Notes under the pieces: generated by a model | Told to the model about the DNA's origin: nothing | What the model saw: the letters and a program-made list of their open reading frames with translations, nothing else | Database searches by the model: none | NCBI GenBank assembly: GCA_951394405.1 | Contig: OX596343.1 | Coordinates: 124,001-188,000 of the forward strand | Direction: 5' to 3' | DNA: 64,000 nucleotides | Origin: Coprinellus micaceus | Lineage: Eukaryota > Basidiomycota > Agaricomycetes > Agaricales > Psathyrellaceae | Position numbers and translations under genes: made by a program | Shown here: positions 25,440 through 38,419 of the stretch, in pieces | How the letters are laid out: every line of letters begins with the position of its first letter | How positions within the stretch are numbered: the first letter of the stretch is position 1

Positions 25440-28305
25440 AGCAGCAGGGCACTGTGCCCAAAGGGCGAGATGGGCTGGCTAAAAGCCCAGCAGGAAAGGG
25501 CCGGATGGGCCCATATGGGTATGGGAAGTGGGAGGTTGATGGTGGCCCATATGGGCGGGACCTATTCGGCCACACTGGGGGACTGTGGGTACACGCAGGG
25601 ATTGGATCAAAGGGACCACCGGGGGATATTGACCGTGATGGGCACCGCTGAAAATCATCGTCACAGCATGAGGCAGGACGGGGCCTGAATTAGGAGCCCC
25701 ATGGAGATGGGGGAGAGTTATGTGTTCTCTGGCGTGTGTCGGCCTGCATGTGTGATGACCCAAATGGAAATGGGTAGCACGGTCATGATCAGTGTGTGCA
25801 ATGTTTGTGCAAGCTTGGTTCTCTGTGCCTGTAACTGCCAGTTGTTCGGAGATGGCAGGATGTGAGCATGAGGCGGGCGGATATGGGAGGATGGGGCTAT
25901 GGATGCCAAAGGGATGCTAGCGGGGCTTCTAGGGTAGGCCGGATTTCCATGGCCAAAGACAGGGGGCTCAAACCTCTACCTCTGTTTCACAGCAGCGATT
26001 CTCCGCAGAAATTGATTGTCGTCCGCTTAAATCAAGGTCTATGTTGTCTCCTGTCTTTTATAATCCAGAGGCCCAATTGCACGTCGATGGTTTGCCTGAT
26101 TCTGGGAGCCGCCCCAGAGTACCGCTATAAACCCACCTTCCATCGAGATTCCCCTGCATACAGCTAGTGTTGCTGAGCTGGTAGAGCTATATGGACTTGG
26201 ATACCTGATCAACCTTGTAGAAATTCAAATGGAGGCATATTCCACTGAGGAAGCTGCAAGTAAGTTGTGGAACCCTCAAGCGGGGTGTATTTCATCCTAG
26301 GATATCTCCTGTGAACTGGTCTGACCGATCTCTACCGTGCTGATCCATGGGAATATGTCTTAGATGTTGGGCGTTTAACACTGTAGCACAAAGCCAGCTT
26401 ATCTTCTAACAGGTTGAGAATTGAGTATCAGTACATCAAGGGTGGCAAGGCATTTAGCTAGCACCTTGTCTGGGGAATTTCGGCCTACCCGTAGACTACA
26501 GGCAGGTATGGACCGCACTAGAGGATCAAACGATGAACGGGGGATTTCGGCAGGTATGCCAAATACCTTACCAGGAAGCTCGGTTGTTGTCCCTGAGGAA
26601 GAACAACCAGCGCCAGCATCCTGTCCCCCACGGGAAGGGTGTAGTCATGGGGGACTCAAAATTACTCAGGCACCTGAAACCCTTCGTGCCCTCGATGGTG
26701 CCTTGGCTGCCGAGTTTCATGATGGAGAGATTCTAGCTTGACAAGGGAGGTTCTATTTAATATTCTTTCCGTGATATGTGCAAATGAGTGGAGCGCAGCA
26801 GGTATGACCCCCCCGAGCGGCCTCCTTCCCTGCCTACTTGGCACTGCAATGGACTGTTAAGCGAACCGGAGCAAGGTAGTCCAGTGGGAAAGCAATATAC
26901 AGAATATGCCTCTTCACCCCTTGTTGCCGATGAGCATGCTCAGTCACAGCGGCCTCCTCCCAGGGTCCTGAAGACTAGAGCGGATATGGGCACCTATATC
27001 AACGGGGAACTATATCGCCCTACGACGCTTTTATTCTGCCGTGACTGGATTATTCAACCGATCCTAGCTACTGAGACCAGGAGACCCCAGTCTAAATGCT
27101 GTCTTCACCCATAATGAATGGCCTTGGCTTCATGCGTCCCCCTTTGACGCCCGATAGTGAGCGACACTTGAGCCGGGCAAAGTAAGATATTGGAGGGGGA
27201 AGCACAACAGAAAATGGGGGAAGTAATCCGCAACAAATTCCATGTGATCTCGAGAGGTGCGCGGGGTATGGAGCAGTGCCCAGCGAAAAAATACATTGAA
27301 ACAGAGGTGGCGGGAGACGAGGATAGAAGGTGTCATCCATGGGAAAGAGACGTGTCCCCAATCCCCGCACAGAGCGTTCTCCAACCTCAACACTGTTGAT
27401 CCCGACCTCACTCAACATCTTTGAAGTCCTCCACAGGTCTAGATGAAAGTCCGGCAGGAATTTATATATGTGGGCCTTGAGTGATTTTCAACAAAGGGGT
27501 TGGGACACCTTGATATTTGGCAGCCTCTGTAGGTCATCAATGGGTAGGATCTTCAAGCCTTTGAGCAGTCACGCCGGATTCAAATATCAACATCTATCCC
27601 CTGCTTTTTCAGGTTGGTCAAGGTGTGCGTGAACAAGTGGTACCTTCCACAACAATACAGTAATGGGAAGAGTCGCTTCAGCCATGATAGCGCTTGAAAA
27701 GGTGCTTGCGAGAAGAGCACGAACTCTAATCATCCCCTTCGCAAATGCCAAAATTGGCGATAGAAGCCTCTGGTGGCTCAGGACTTCCTCGGAGCTGATG
27801 GCGGATGAGATGCTCTGCCGCTATACCGCCGTAATGTGGGAGGAGCCTGACAAAGAGACCCTGCAACTCTTGGTTCTTGTGAAAGTTGAAACGACATAGG
27901 TACAGCCCGTATGAGGCATGGACCAGATGCTAGTGGCATGAGCCAGATGTGAAATCTTTATGGCCGAGAATAACACAGACAGCGTCACATCACGGCCACT
28001 TGTTGGTGTCCTACATCATTGCCGTCAGACGTAATAACACTAATATTATATTTGCTATCTGCTTGTCAGACTCCGCCTCCAGCCCAGCACCGAGCCTTGA
28101 AGTCTGGATTCGCATGGGCCGGGCCGCCGGGCCGCCTGCCCATGTGGGCCATGACAATCAAGGTTATGGTGGGCCCATATGGGCCCATTTGGCCCATGTT
28201 AGTTGGACTATGTGCCAACCCATACGGGCCATTAGGACCATGACCAGTCTATGTCATGGGGTGGATCCGACGCAGGATAGGCGCCCAGCTCCTACGCTCA
28301 ACATG
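25440..28305. repeat. Repeat element with GGGCCCATATGGGCCC-rich ends
   Basis: Both ends carry clusters of the GGGCCCATATGGG motif (25,500-25,560 and 28,085-28,240, the latter with the perfect 16-bp palindrome GGGCCCATATGGGCCC). The interior shows only short unconnected frames (for example 26,421-26,741 and 27,663-27,899) without recognisable domains. It looks like a non-autonomous or decayed transposable element. The boundaries are approximate. Confidence 0.4.
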
Positions 28306-29705
28306 TTTAAGCATAACTGTGGAACAGTCTACTAACACTATGACACCATCCCTGTTTGGATTGTTTCCTATATATCTCTGTGAATTCTTGTCCAATAATT
28401 ATCATTTGAGTTCTATTAGAAAGGCTTTAGCTTCTGCCTTCCATACATGGTCTGTATGTTGCTCTTTGTCCATTGCTAACTTTGAAAACATCAAAATATA
28501 TGAATTTGCTCTTATTCTGCAACAAGTAGCCTGCAGTGCTGCAGTTAATATCAGGTGTTTTTAAGCCTACAGAATGGATTCAGAACACTCTTCTGCATAG
28601 AATAACAGGAGTATATAGTCGCAGCCACCTAACCAGAACAATATGTGCATGCTACAAATAAACTGGATTAAATATCAATGTTTGGCATTTTTGGGTGGCT
28701 GTGAACATTCCCACACCTAAATATTTCTGGATTTGGAAATGGGATCTAATTTGTATTGTATTACAAATAAACAGCTAAGGAATCGGACCACACACTCCAG
28801 AGATATGTTGAAAACTCTTGTTGTACAAGAACAATACACTACTTCATAAGAGAGACCAAGTGGTTCCCTATAACTCATCTGAAACANNNNNNNNNNNNNN
28901 NNNNNNNNNNNNNNNNNNNNNNNNNNNNNNNNNNNNNNNNNNNNNNNNNNNNNNNNNNNNNNNNNNNNNNNNNNNNNNNNNNNNNNNNNNNNNNNNNNNN
29001 NNNNNNNNNNNNNNNNNNNNNNNNNNNNNNNNNNNNNNNNNNNNNNNNNNNNNNNNNNNNNNNNNNNNNNNNNNNNNNNNNNNNNNAGATATGTTGAAAA
29101 CTCTTGTTGTACAAGAACAATACACTACTTCATAAGAGAGACCAAGTGGTTCCCTATAACTCATCTGAAACAGGTTCTTGTACAACAAGAGTTTTCAACA
29201 TATCTCTGGAGTGTGTGGTCCGATTCCTTAGCTGTTTATTTGTAATACAATACAAATTAGATCCCATTTCCAAATCCAGAAATATTTAGGTGTGGGAATG
29301 TTCACAGCCACCCAAAAATGCCAAACATTGATATTTAATCCAGTTTATTTGTAGCATGCACATATTGTTCTGGTTAGGTGGCTGCGACTATATACTCCTG
29401 TTATTCTATGCAGAAGAGTGTTCTGAATCCATTCTGTAGGCTTAAAAACACCTGATATTAACTGCAGCACTGCAGGCTACTTGTTGCAGAATAAGAGCAA
29501 ATTCATATATTTTGATGTTTTCAAAGTTAGCAATGGACAAAGAGCAACATACAGACCATGTATGGAAGGCAGAAGCTAAAGCCTTTCTAATAGAACTCAA
29601 ATGATAATTATTGGACAAGAATTCACAGAGATATATAGGAAACAATCCAAACAGGGATGGTGTCATAGTGTTAGTAGACTGTTCCACAGTTATGCTTAAA
29701 CATGT
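28301..29705. repeat. Large palindrome with 532 bp arms around a gap
   Basis: Bases 28,301-28,832 are the reverse complement of 29,174-29,705 without indels. The 90-odd residue frame seen on opposite strands in the two arms is the same sequence and is not a supported gene. The innermost 32 bp of each arm reads from AGATATGTTGAAAAC to TACAAGAAC. Confidence 0.85.
28887..29086. other. Assembly gap of 200 N
   Basis: The 86 bp before the gap (28,801-28,886) are identical to the first 86 bp after it (29,087-29,172). The gap probably joins two overlapping contig ends and may have no real length. Confidence 0.85.
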
Positions 29706-30059
29706 TTTGGGGCTTATTAGATTACAGAACATTTAAACAGATACATTATATGCATAGCTGCACCCATTCAGAAGCTGCTACTATTGCTGGATATGGTGGA
29801 ACATAAGCTGTAGAAGGGTGGAATATGGAACAGATTTGGCTCCCAATGGGGAATTGGAATGGATATTTGGAACAGAAAGGTGGAATAGTGGACCAGAAAA
29901 TGGAATAGTGGAAGGGGGAACATGAGTGGAATGACCCCCTTAAGGCCCCATTGGAACACTAAATTAATAGGCCTTCAAGGGGGTCGTTCCATAGTGACTG
30001 AGATGTCTAGACCAATACCAAGGTCTCCCCTACCACTCTTCCTTCTTTAAATGTGGTGT
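29706..30059. other. Unassigned AT-rich repeat-like DNA
   Basis: The stretch contains imperfect repeats of the phrase TGGAATAGTGGA and related runs (29,815-29,935). No gene is seen. Confidence 0.35.
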
Positions 30060-30960
30060 CGAACGGATGTTGTCGCACTCGAACTTTGGTTGGAACCGCT
30101 GAGAAGGAGCAAGAAGGGATCGAAGGAACTGTTGAATATGTTCAGGTTTGGTTTGCTCAACGCTACCCAACAAGCTCAACCGCTCTTATAGCCCTGGGCG
30201 ACGAAGACAATGCGTTGCATACCCCGATATCCAGCCATACCTACGCAGATCCCGACAGTATCCACGATCAACTGGGAGAGTCAGGGGATGGGTAAACTCT
30301 ACGAGCTCGACCCCCTCACTGGGCACGATACGCACCTGGGCGAAATTCGACACCGACTCGGACGCCGCCCTGCTCTCCGCCAGTATAATTGACGGCCCTT
30401 CCCCATCCCCCATGCTCTCGACTTCCTCCCCCAGTCCCTTGCTCTCGACGACCAGCGTCTCATCCAAACAAAGTCTGATAAGGAATCTCTCCGTCTCCTA
30501 GAATGGTCAGAGGAAGGGAGCAACCCCGAAAACAGAAGGGAGGATACGTACGGCGGGAGAGACTCCAAGTCCACCCGAGACGCTCTCGGATGCGAACGAC
30601 TCAAGGTGGAAGGTGTAGGGTGTATTACCTGATGACGGGAGGTGGATGAGTTTGAGGGGGATCCAGTGGGTGGGAATGTGGCGCCGGTTGGTGCTGAGGC
30701 TCGCTTACTGCTGGGGAGGGGTGCGAGTGGGTTGATGGGGTTGAGTAGTTAGAAGGCGATGGACGTGGAGAGGACGGAGGAGAGTGGAGTGAGGATTCTG
30801 GGCCGCCGTCGAGGAGCCATGAGCCCAAAGAGAGAAGGGAGAGTTTCGCTGGGGGACAAACGGCGAATGGTGGCGCAGGCTAAGCCTGAACCCCAGTGAA
30901 AACACCGTCCGCAGCCCCCGGATGATGCGGCAGCACTCCGCCCGCGCCTGCACATCTCTG
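30060..30960 (+). pseudogene. Gene X fragment, copy 4
   Basis: A plus-strand frame near 30,410-30,520 encodes LALDDQRLIQTKSDKESLRL followed by LLEWSEEGS, a convincing peptide. From about 30,620 the DNA resembles 8,460-8,610 (the GTTTGAGGGG and GAGGACGGAGGA blocks). It therefore seems to hold a more 5' part of gene X than the other copies. Stops and frame changes show that it is broken. Confidence 0.4.
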
Positions 30961-31954
30961 AGCGCGTGCAGGAATGGGTGGCTTGGGTGACAGTGCCATC
31001 AATAGCGAGAACGCGCAGAGGTCGCTGGCTGTTTTCATGGTCGTCTATGCCCTGTACCTCTTGCGCAGGTGTTTCTGCCTGTCGTAGTGATAGAAGTAAA
31101 ATAAAATAAATAGAACCCCTCACAGAACCCTAACCTTGCGTACGCTCAAACCCCGAGCCCATTTTCGCACCAGTGTCTGGGGCATTTGTAGACAAACCAC
31201 TGCAAGTCCTGCATTGGTCCTGTAACAAAGCCACTGTAACCTGAATGTGGTTTGTTAACAAATCCCTGCAGCTTGCAGCACTGCTTCTTTTTGGCTTCTT
31301 TGTGGCTTCTTTCCCAATGTAGTAGGGCACATGGTAGGAATGTGATCACATATAACATCACCAAAGTACATCAAGTGAATCAAATAAACCAAATCTTATG
31401 TTGTGGGGTCTCAAAAACATTGTCAAATGGGCTCAAATAAAATTCATTACTAAAATGCGCCCCAACCGGCGTGTGCACTGCCACCGTACGCCTGTCAATT
31501 CGAGGCCCTTGGGCCGAGCAAACGATGAGCGGCAGGAAGGAACGGGGGCCCCACGTATGTGACTGACGGTCCCATATCGGGGGCCGTGGGACCCTCCCCG
31601 GAGCATCACGGGGCCCCCGCCGAAGGCGAGGGGTGTGATGCGGAGTGGGAGGGAGCTACCCATATGGGAATGTGGGGACTGCCGCGAATGAAAAAAGAAC
31701 TTACATCACGTGACTCAATGTTCAACTTCCTTATTGAGACGCCAACGGCAATAGAAGCGCCTTAAACACGTGGGACCTATCGCTTCCAGGGGTTTGTCAA
31801 TAAACCACCTTGCCGTTGCTGCCGTTTGTAGACAAACCATTTGCGGCCATTGCAGGTGGTTTGTTTACAAAATCACCGGATACTCCTGATTTTCGGCGAG
31901 CTTCGTACTCGTGGTTGGCGTTGTCGACCTCTAATCCACCCCACGACAATCAAT
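30961..31954. other. 5' subterminal region of the Tnp2-like element
   Basis: Several short hairpin motifs of the form TTTGT-NN-ACAAA lie here (near 31,188, 31,250, 31,795, 31,832 and 31,860), as in the subterminal repeats of CACTA-type elements. A GC-rich inverted stretch sits at 31,570-31,630. No gene is seen. Confidence 0.4.
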
Positions 31955-34900
31955 ATGGAGATCCCCTTGACCCAGCAGCATGTTATTGACGGCTGGCGAC
32001 ACTGCTGGTGCTTGAAGTGCAAGGGGAAACCAGTCTCGCGCTCGACTTTTACCAGACATGGCAAGCGCAGCCATCCAGGTGAGGCTGTGGGTGCTAGTCA
32101 TATTCCCCCTCCTCTTCCTCCAATCCAAGTACCAGGCTCTACTTCGCCTTCCGCTCAGATGGATATCGATAGCTCAGAGCCTATGCCTGCTCACGATCCT
32201 GGAGAACCCTCCACATCTGCTGTCACCCCGGGTGGGAGCACAGCCTCTTTTGCATCGGGACACCCCCTGGAGGCTGCACCGCATACACCAAGCAACAACT
32301 CGGACGGTTCTCGTTCAGATATAGAGTCAAGAAAGCGAGGGATTTCAGATGAGGAGCTGAAGGATGCTCAGAAACGAGCCCACGAGCACAGTCCGAGTAG
32401 CGACATAGATCTCGACATGGAACATGTAAGTCCTATCACTTATTTGTACATTATATTTCCTTACCCTTTAGAAGGAGGATCTTGGTGCAGGCAGCGGTGG
32501 TGGTGGCTCACCTGCCTTGGTAGATGACCAGGTATGAATGTCTTATTTCTAAACAGCCATTAAAATAACTGTTACGCTTCGCTCCACATGACTTGTAATA
32601 TGCGCTATATTTTTATCTTTTGTCTAGGACTTATTCTTTTTCTTTTGGCAAACCTCTTTTGTATTATTATTTGTGTTTTGGTTAAGTAGTTGACTTTCGT
32701 TGACTTGTTATGACGTCTATTGAGTCACTTTATTTATGACTCATATTCGACTCATCCTTAGTCTACCTAGACTAAGTATGACTTGTCTTTGACTGTAATC
32801 GACTCATAGTTATATTGACTCGTAGTTATATTGACTCTTAGCAACTAGTATCCATGGGTATATAAACCCTATAGATTAGACCCATGTACTTTAGCTTGTT
32901 ATACTTTTCCCCAACTATCGATTAGTGCCTTGTGCCAAAACCCAAACACAACTAAGAGCAAGCCAATTAAGCCTAATAAGACAACGACCAACGCCTTAAG
33001 TCCAAGCGAGCTATCGTCAATATAGTTCTTGGTAGTATCAGATACAACGATCGCCAACATCGTACTCGATACCTAGTTAAGTAATCATTGCATCATTGAC
33101 CATTGACCTGCCCAGAGTCGACCAATTGTCGGACACTTGTCCAACTCCCTCATCGAGGTCGTAACAATAACACATTCCATTATTCCATAGAATCCTGTGG
33201 GTCTGGATAGGGGCCAGGAGCGTAGCGAGTCGCCCCCGGGATCCAACTTGGATTCAGAAGAGTCTGATGATGAACACGGTCCCTCGAGAAGGGAGGTTTG
33301 GGAGCACCAGCTGGAGATGGCCCGGCAAGCAGAGATGGCTGAGCGAATCCGCCAAGAGGAAATTCGTGAGCGTGAGGCCGAGGCTGTGCGGCGAGCCACC
33401 CAGGAGGCACTAGCACAAGCGGGTGACAATGATGAGGTACCGAACGAAGACTATGCCGAGTACCTGGCTGACCTCGCAGAGTCGAAAATCGAAAAGCTGC
33501 AGGAGGCACGTCAATTCATGGAGGCCATTCAGAACGTGACACTTGACAATGGCAAGCTCTCGCCTGAGGACATCGAGCGTCTCCAAAACCCCCCAGAGAC
33601 ACTCTGCGAGAACCTTGAGAATGAGGATGTCAAATTCTCCTTGGACTTGTACATGTCTATGGCAGGCAAGGCATCTGAGGCAGCGTATACCGAGGTACAC
33701 GAGGCTATCGAACGCCGGTTCAACAAGCCTGCTGGACCAGGACAACCACCTGCTGACCCTGTCACCATGCTTTCTGCCTACTCGGTGAAGAAGCTCATGA
33801 CGGAAATCACTGGCATAACACCCATCCATGACGACATGTGTCCTGATGGCCACATTGCCTATGTTGGTCCATTCGAGGATCTTACTGAGTGCCCTGTCTG
33901 CCATCTCTCTCGCCACCACCCCAACCCCAATTCACGAAAGAAGAAGAACGCCCCCAAGGTTGCTCGACAACAAATGATTACAATTCCTCTTGGACCACAA
34001 CTTCAAGCCCTACATCGGTCACCACAGGGAGTGAAGGATATGCAGTACAGGGCAAGGAAGCTTGCAGAAATGGCTGAGGAGGAGGATGAAGATGGGGAAC
34101 TTCCTGTCTATGACGACCTGCTCTCTGGATCTAGCATCAGGGACCTGGCCGACAATGTCGATATGAATGAGGACGATATCATGGTGGGGTTCTCCTTTGA
34201 TGGAGCACAGCTATATCGCAACAAGCAATCAGACACTTGGATTGGTGTTTGGATTGTATACGACCTCCACTCAACCCTGCGCTACAAGCGCAAGCACATC
34301 CTCCCTGCCCTTATCGTCCCTGGACCCAAGAAGCCAGGCAACATCGACTCCTTCCTCTTCCGGAGTTTTCATCACCTCTCAGCACTGCAGCGAGAGAACA
34401 ATAACCATGGGATGAAGGCATGGGATGGGTTGAAGAGGGCCATCATCTTGTCGTGGATCTTCTTTGTCTTGGGGATGGCTGATACTGTCGCGCTCCGTGA
34501 ACTGGATGGACGTACAGGACATCATGCAGCTCACCCATGCCGTGTTGGCTGTGATTTCCTTGGCCGCTTCAAGGACAAGTCAGGTGGACATTACTACTCT
34601 GCACACCTCCGGCCCAATGATGCAAAATGTGGTTCTGACAAACCTGATGTGGACATCTGTGTGGGGATGGAATCAACGAAGGAGGCCTACGATGCTGCCT
34701 TGGAGAAGGTACTCCAAGCCAACACACAGAAGGAGTATGAGAATCTACGGTGTGATACTGGCCTGAGCAAGCCCAGCCTTGTCAGTGGCCTTCTCCCAGC
34801 TCAAACCCTTCAACCTCCCTACTGCTTCAGCCTCGACCTCATGCACCTCATATACATCAACGTCCCTCAGCTTATTGTTCCCCTCTTCTGTGGAGAAATG

Positions 34901-36175
34901 TGGGTCGAGAAGCCAGACAAGAAGTCCACATGGGACTGGGTGGTGCTGCTGGGTGATATATGGGAGATGGTTGGAAAGGCTGTGCAGGAAGCAGGGCAGC
35001 ACTACCCCTCTCACTTTCATCGGCCCCCCCGCAACCCCTGTGAGAAGATCAGCAGTGGCTACAAGGCAACGGAGTACTACAAGCTTGTCTTTGACCTATT
35101 CCCTGCATTCTTGCTTGGATTGCTGGAGGAGAAGTACTGGGCAAATATCTGCCGGCTTGCCCATGCTGTCCGTATTATTGTTCAGCGCAACATCAGGATG
35201 GAACAGGTGGAGGAGGCACGGGAACACATGACACTTTTTGTGGAGGAATTTGAAAACCTCTACTATCAGCGTAAGCTGTCGCACATGCACTTTTGCAGGG
35301 CATGCCTACACTCGCTACTCCACACTGCCCCAGAAGTTCCTCGGGTTGGCCCAGGAGCATATGGAAACCAGTTCCCATGTGAACGGACCATTGGGGAGCT
35401 AGGAGGCGAGCTCCGCCAACCAGGAAACCCATTTGCAAACCTCATGGAAATTGCAACACGCCGATCCCAGATCAACGCTGTCAAGGTGCTTCACCCTGAG
35501 CTTGACCACGACCGCCCAACTGCCCTCCCCAAGTTTGTGAAAGATGCTGGGGACAACTATGTCTTCCTTCGACCCCGGCAGGCTCAGAAAAAGGACTGGG
35601 AAATGACGGACCCAGCAATTCGCAGCACTATCGAGGAGGAGACCAACATGGTACAGGTGGCAAAGTGGGGGCGGCTTCGGTTGCCAAATGGGCAAATCTA
35701 TCAAAGCTATTTCTGTGAGAGCAATCGGAAGTGAGTTCACCAACACATTTCGTGTAATGTCAAGGTACATGCATTTTCAGCCAGTGAGAGTAAAAAAAAC
35801 TAACAATATTGGGTACTAGATTCAGATCAGTGAAGACGACATCAAGTATGGAGAAGTTCAATTCTTCTTCTTTGCACAAGGTGCCGACGAAACGCTGGTC
35901 CCCAAGGCAATTGTCTCCTTATACGGAGCACCAAATGCCGACATCTTGCGCCGTTCCTACCAGGCTCTCAAGGTGTGTGCATTTGAGCGCTTGGATGACC
36001 TCGTAGTTGTGGATGTCAAGCAGATTCTCTCCGTGGTCTCGATGCAGCCAATGCCAGAGTGGACAGGGTTTTTCGGGAAATGGTTTGTTGTTGAGAAATC
36101 GGGACTCGAAGATGTGGAACTGGCTGGGTATGAAGAACTGATGGAGGATGAGCCAATTCCAGGGGAGGATCCGTA
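31955..36175 (+). CDS. Tnp2-like (CACTA/CMC) transposase gene
   Basis: The ATG at 31,955 opens an exon (to 32,425) with a zinc-binding motif C-x2-C ... H-x4-H within CLKCKGKPVSRSTFTRH. A 60 bp exon follows (32,472-32,531), then the main exon (33,191-35,730) after a 659 bp intron that contains a solo LTR. The main exon has an N-terminal coiled coil rich in Glu/Arg, then Tnp2-type blocks: VGFSFDGAQLY, RKHILPALIVPGPKKPG, GMADTVALREL and FSLDLMHLIYINVPQLI, with conserved Asp residues of a DDE core. A last exon (35,820-36,175) encodes the usual C-terminal block (YGEVQFFFF, VDVKQILSVVSM, WFVVEKSGL). The join 35,730 to 35,820 is out of phase by one base, so the C-terminus may be frameshifted. The product would cut and paste its own element. 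Confidence 0.8.
32570..33166. mobile_element. Solo LTR inside the transposase intron
   Basis: 597 bp starting TGTTACG and ending CGTAACA, flanked by the 5 bp target duplication ATAAC at 32,565-32,569 and 33,167-33,171. It contains a TATA-like GGTATATAAACCC near 32,859 and many GACTCA/GACTTG repeats typical of an LTR promoter. Without LTR and duplication the intron would be 57 bp. Confidence 0.85.
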
Positions 36176-38419
36176 GATAACATTTATTTCAATCTCTTAT
36201 AATATCTATATTACTTACTACAACCCTTCTGCCCCCAATGTGTCCAGAACAGTGAGCGCCGAGGTAAGCGCCCGTGATCACGTGTTTGTAAATCAACCGC
36301 GGGAACGGAGTCTTCCCATCGTTCTCTCTTGTTCCTTCCACCCACCATCCCTGTTCTCGATTCTCGCTCTCTGCTCGGGTCTCCGTACTCACGTGCAAAA
36401 CGGCTCGAGATCGTTGTGGATGCGCAACGATCTCACGCCCAAATTCACGTGGGCTCCTTGGCGTGAACGCCGGTGCTTGCTCAATCGTTCGTTTCCCGCC
36501 ACGTCGAAGGTCAGCGGAGGCCACACGCTTTTCTCTGGCACCCGCACCCAATCCACAACGAGGTCCGCATCCCCAGGAACATGCCAAAATTTCGGCGGGC
36601 CCAATCTTCGTCACCCAGCATGTCGTGACATTCCACACCGGCCTCGTTTTGTTCAGCGCGGGTTGAGGCGGGAAGACGAGTGCTGTTGGACGTTGTTGAG
36701 CGCATCTTCAGGGTGGGGCGGTACAAACCGCGTCATCTCAGCGCACCATCCACACCCCAAGGGACGACAACGCCGACTCGATGTGACTTGGAGCCCGACG
36801 ATGCCTACACCACGACCCACCTCTACCCCTTCTCGACCCCACACACGCCACGTACCTCCAAGGCGCGGTACACCCTACCAGCTACCTCCCGACTCCCAGT
36901 ACATCCCGCCTCCAACCTCAGGACCTACCGTCTCACGGACGACGATGGGTATGACGAAGGCGGCGACTGCATAAGGACCTGGGACATAGCGAAGGGAGGC
37001 AATTGGAGGCCTGTGTAAACAAGGCCGGGAGGGAAAGTGCAAGGGTGAGGTGGGGTATAAGAAGTGAAGGAGGGAGGAAGGATGAGTGTTGGTGGATGGC
37101 AGGGATGGACCTTCGGCGTCCAATGACGACAGCATCCCCAACTGACTCGCCGTGTCCTCAACCTCTTACCACTCTCCAAGCCGACCCACTAAGGCAACGC
37201 CGGCGACTCGTACACGGATCTTCTTGTGGGCATGCCATCATGGCGTCGACGTCGAAGCGAGGATCATCGTAGGCGTTGGTTTGGACCATCGAGGTTGGGA
37301 ACTGGAGCTGGATATGTAATGTAAGCACATAGTCCATTTTACCGTGGCCATGCACTAACAGACTCGCTTACCTAGACCCTCAAGCACGTCTTCCTACCAT
37401 CTGCTTTCTTTGTCCAGTGGCCCATCCCCTCCTCAAATGCATCCACTGGGCCTCCCCCGTTGTTCGTGCCGCTCGCACCACGAACCCAAGAGCGCGCCCG
37501 CCGCCCTTTCCACTCACCGATTCCCCATCTTCGAAGTGCGGCCACCACCCACGAAACTGTCCCCAGGTCTCAGGACCTTGACCCAGCTCACCCTGGCACC
37601 GATGTTCTTCACTCTCTCCAGGCGCAACTGCAAGCAAGCAAGGGACGTCCCTTGACCCGACTCTCTTTCACCCGCAAGGTCAAAATCTATCAGGCAAATA
37701 GCCACATTATCGATGCCAAGTCCCAATCCTACAAGTACGACAACCTCTCATATTGATGACTCGATCTATCTTCAACTGCCAACACACCCCTCCTTCTCTC
37801 CCTATCCACATCCTCACGTTAACCATCAGACCCGCACAAACTTCCCTGCGCACGACTCTAGCGTCGACGACCGACTCAGACGACTCAGCACAACTGATCT
37901 CAAGATACTTCAGGCCATACTCGACTTCCTCCGACCGCGACCATCGGCTCAGCGCACCGAGTGCTGACCTCAAGTTGTGGATAGGGTCAACATGTTGTGA
38001 CACCACATCTGCTATCTCGAGACTGTTGGGGGGCAGCTCGAGTTGAGCCTCGAGTCCGCCGACGCCGGGATCACAGACTCTGCAACGTCAACGAGGCCCT
38101 CATGCTGGGCACTGCCTTGCGTGCCCGTTGCGCCTTCTCACCTCATCCCGTAGTCAGCATTGCCTTCGTTGCAACCTTCTCAAAAGCTCTCTAGTCCCTC
38201 TCTCTCTCTCTCCTTCCCTTAACGACTTCTTCCGACGGCATCCATTATCTGCCAGACAGGACCATCTCCGAAACGCTGCACTGACTTCTTACGGACACTC
38301 TTGCATCGCATTGTCCCCTACTCCCCCCAGCTTTGAAGAGACCTTGCTTGAGGCTCAATGTGAGCCCCAGTGACTCACCTATCTCCCCTCCAACGACCCG
38401 CCATCTGCTCCCTGACCTT
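36176..38419. other. No supportable gene
   Basis: Long but composition-driven frames occur on both strands (for example 36,240-36,974) without domains, consistent splice sites or paralogue support. The left end should hold the 3' end of the Tnp2-like element; I could not find its terminal repeat. Confidence 0.35.

Noticed and set aside
26160..26200. A tRNA-like stretch (GCTGAGCTGGTAGAGC)
   Set aside because: No cloverleaf could be formed around it.
28376..28564. A gene duplicated in inverted orientation (also 29,442-29,630)
   Set aside because: It is a by-product of the palindrome; no motif, splice site or homology was recognised.
36240..36974. 244-residue open frame as a gene
   Set aside because: It is Arg/Pro/Ser/Thr-rich and compositional, with several overlapping open frames and no paralogue or intron support.
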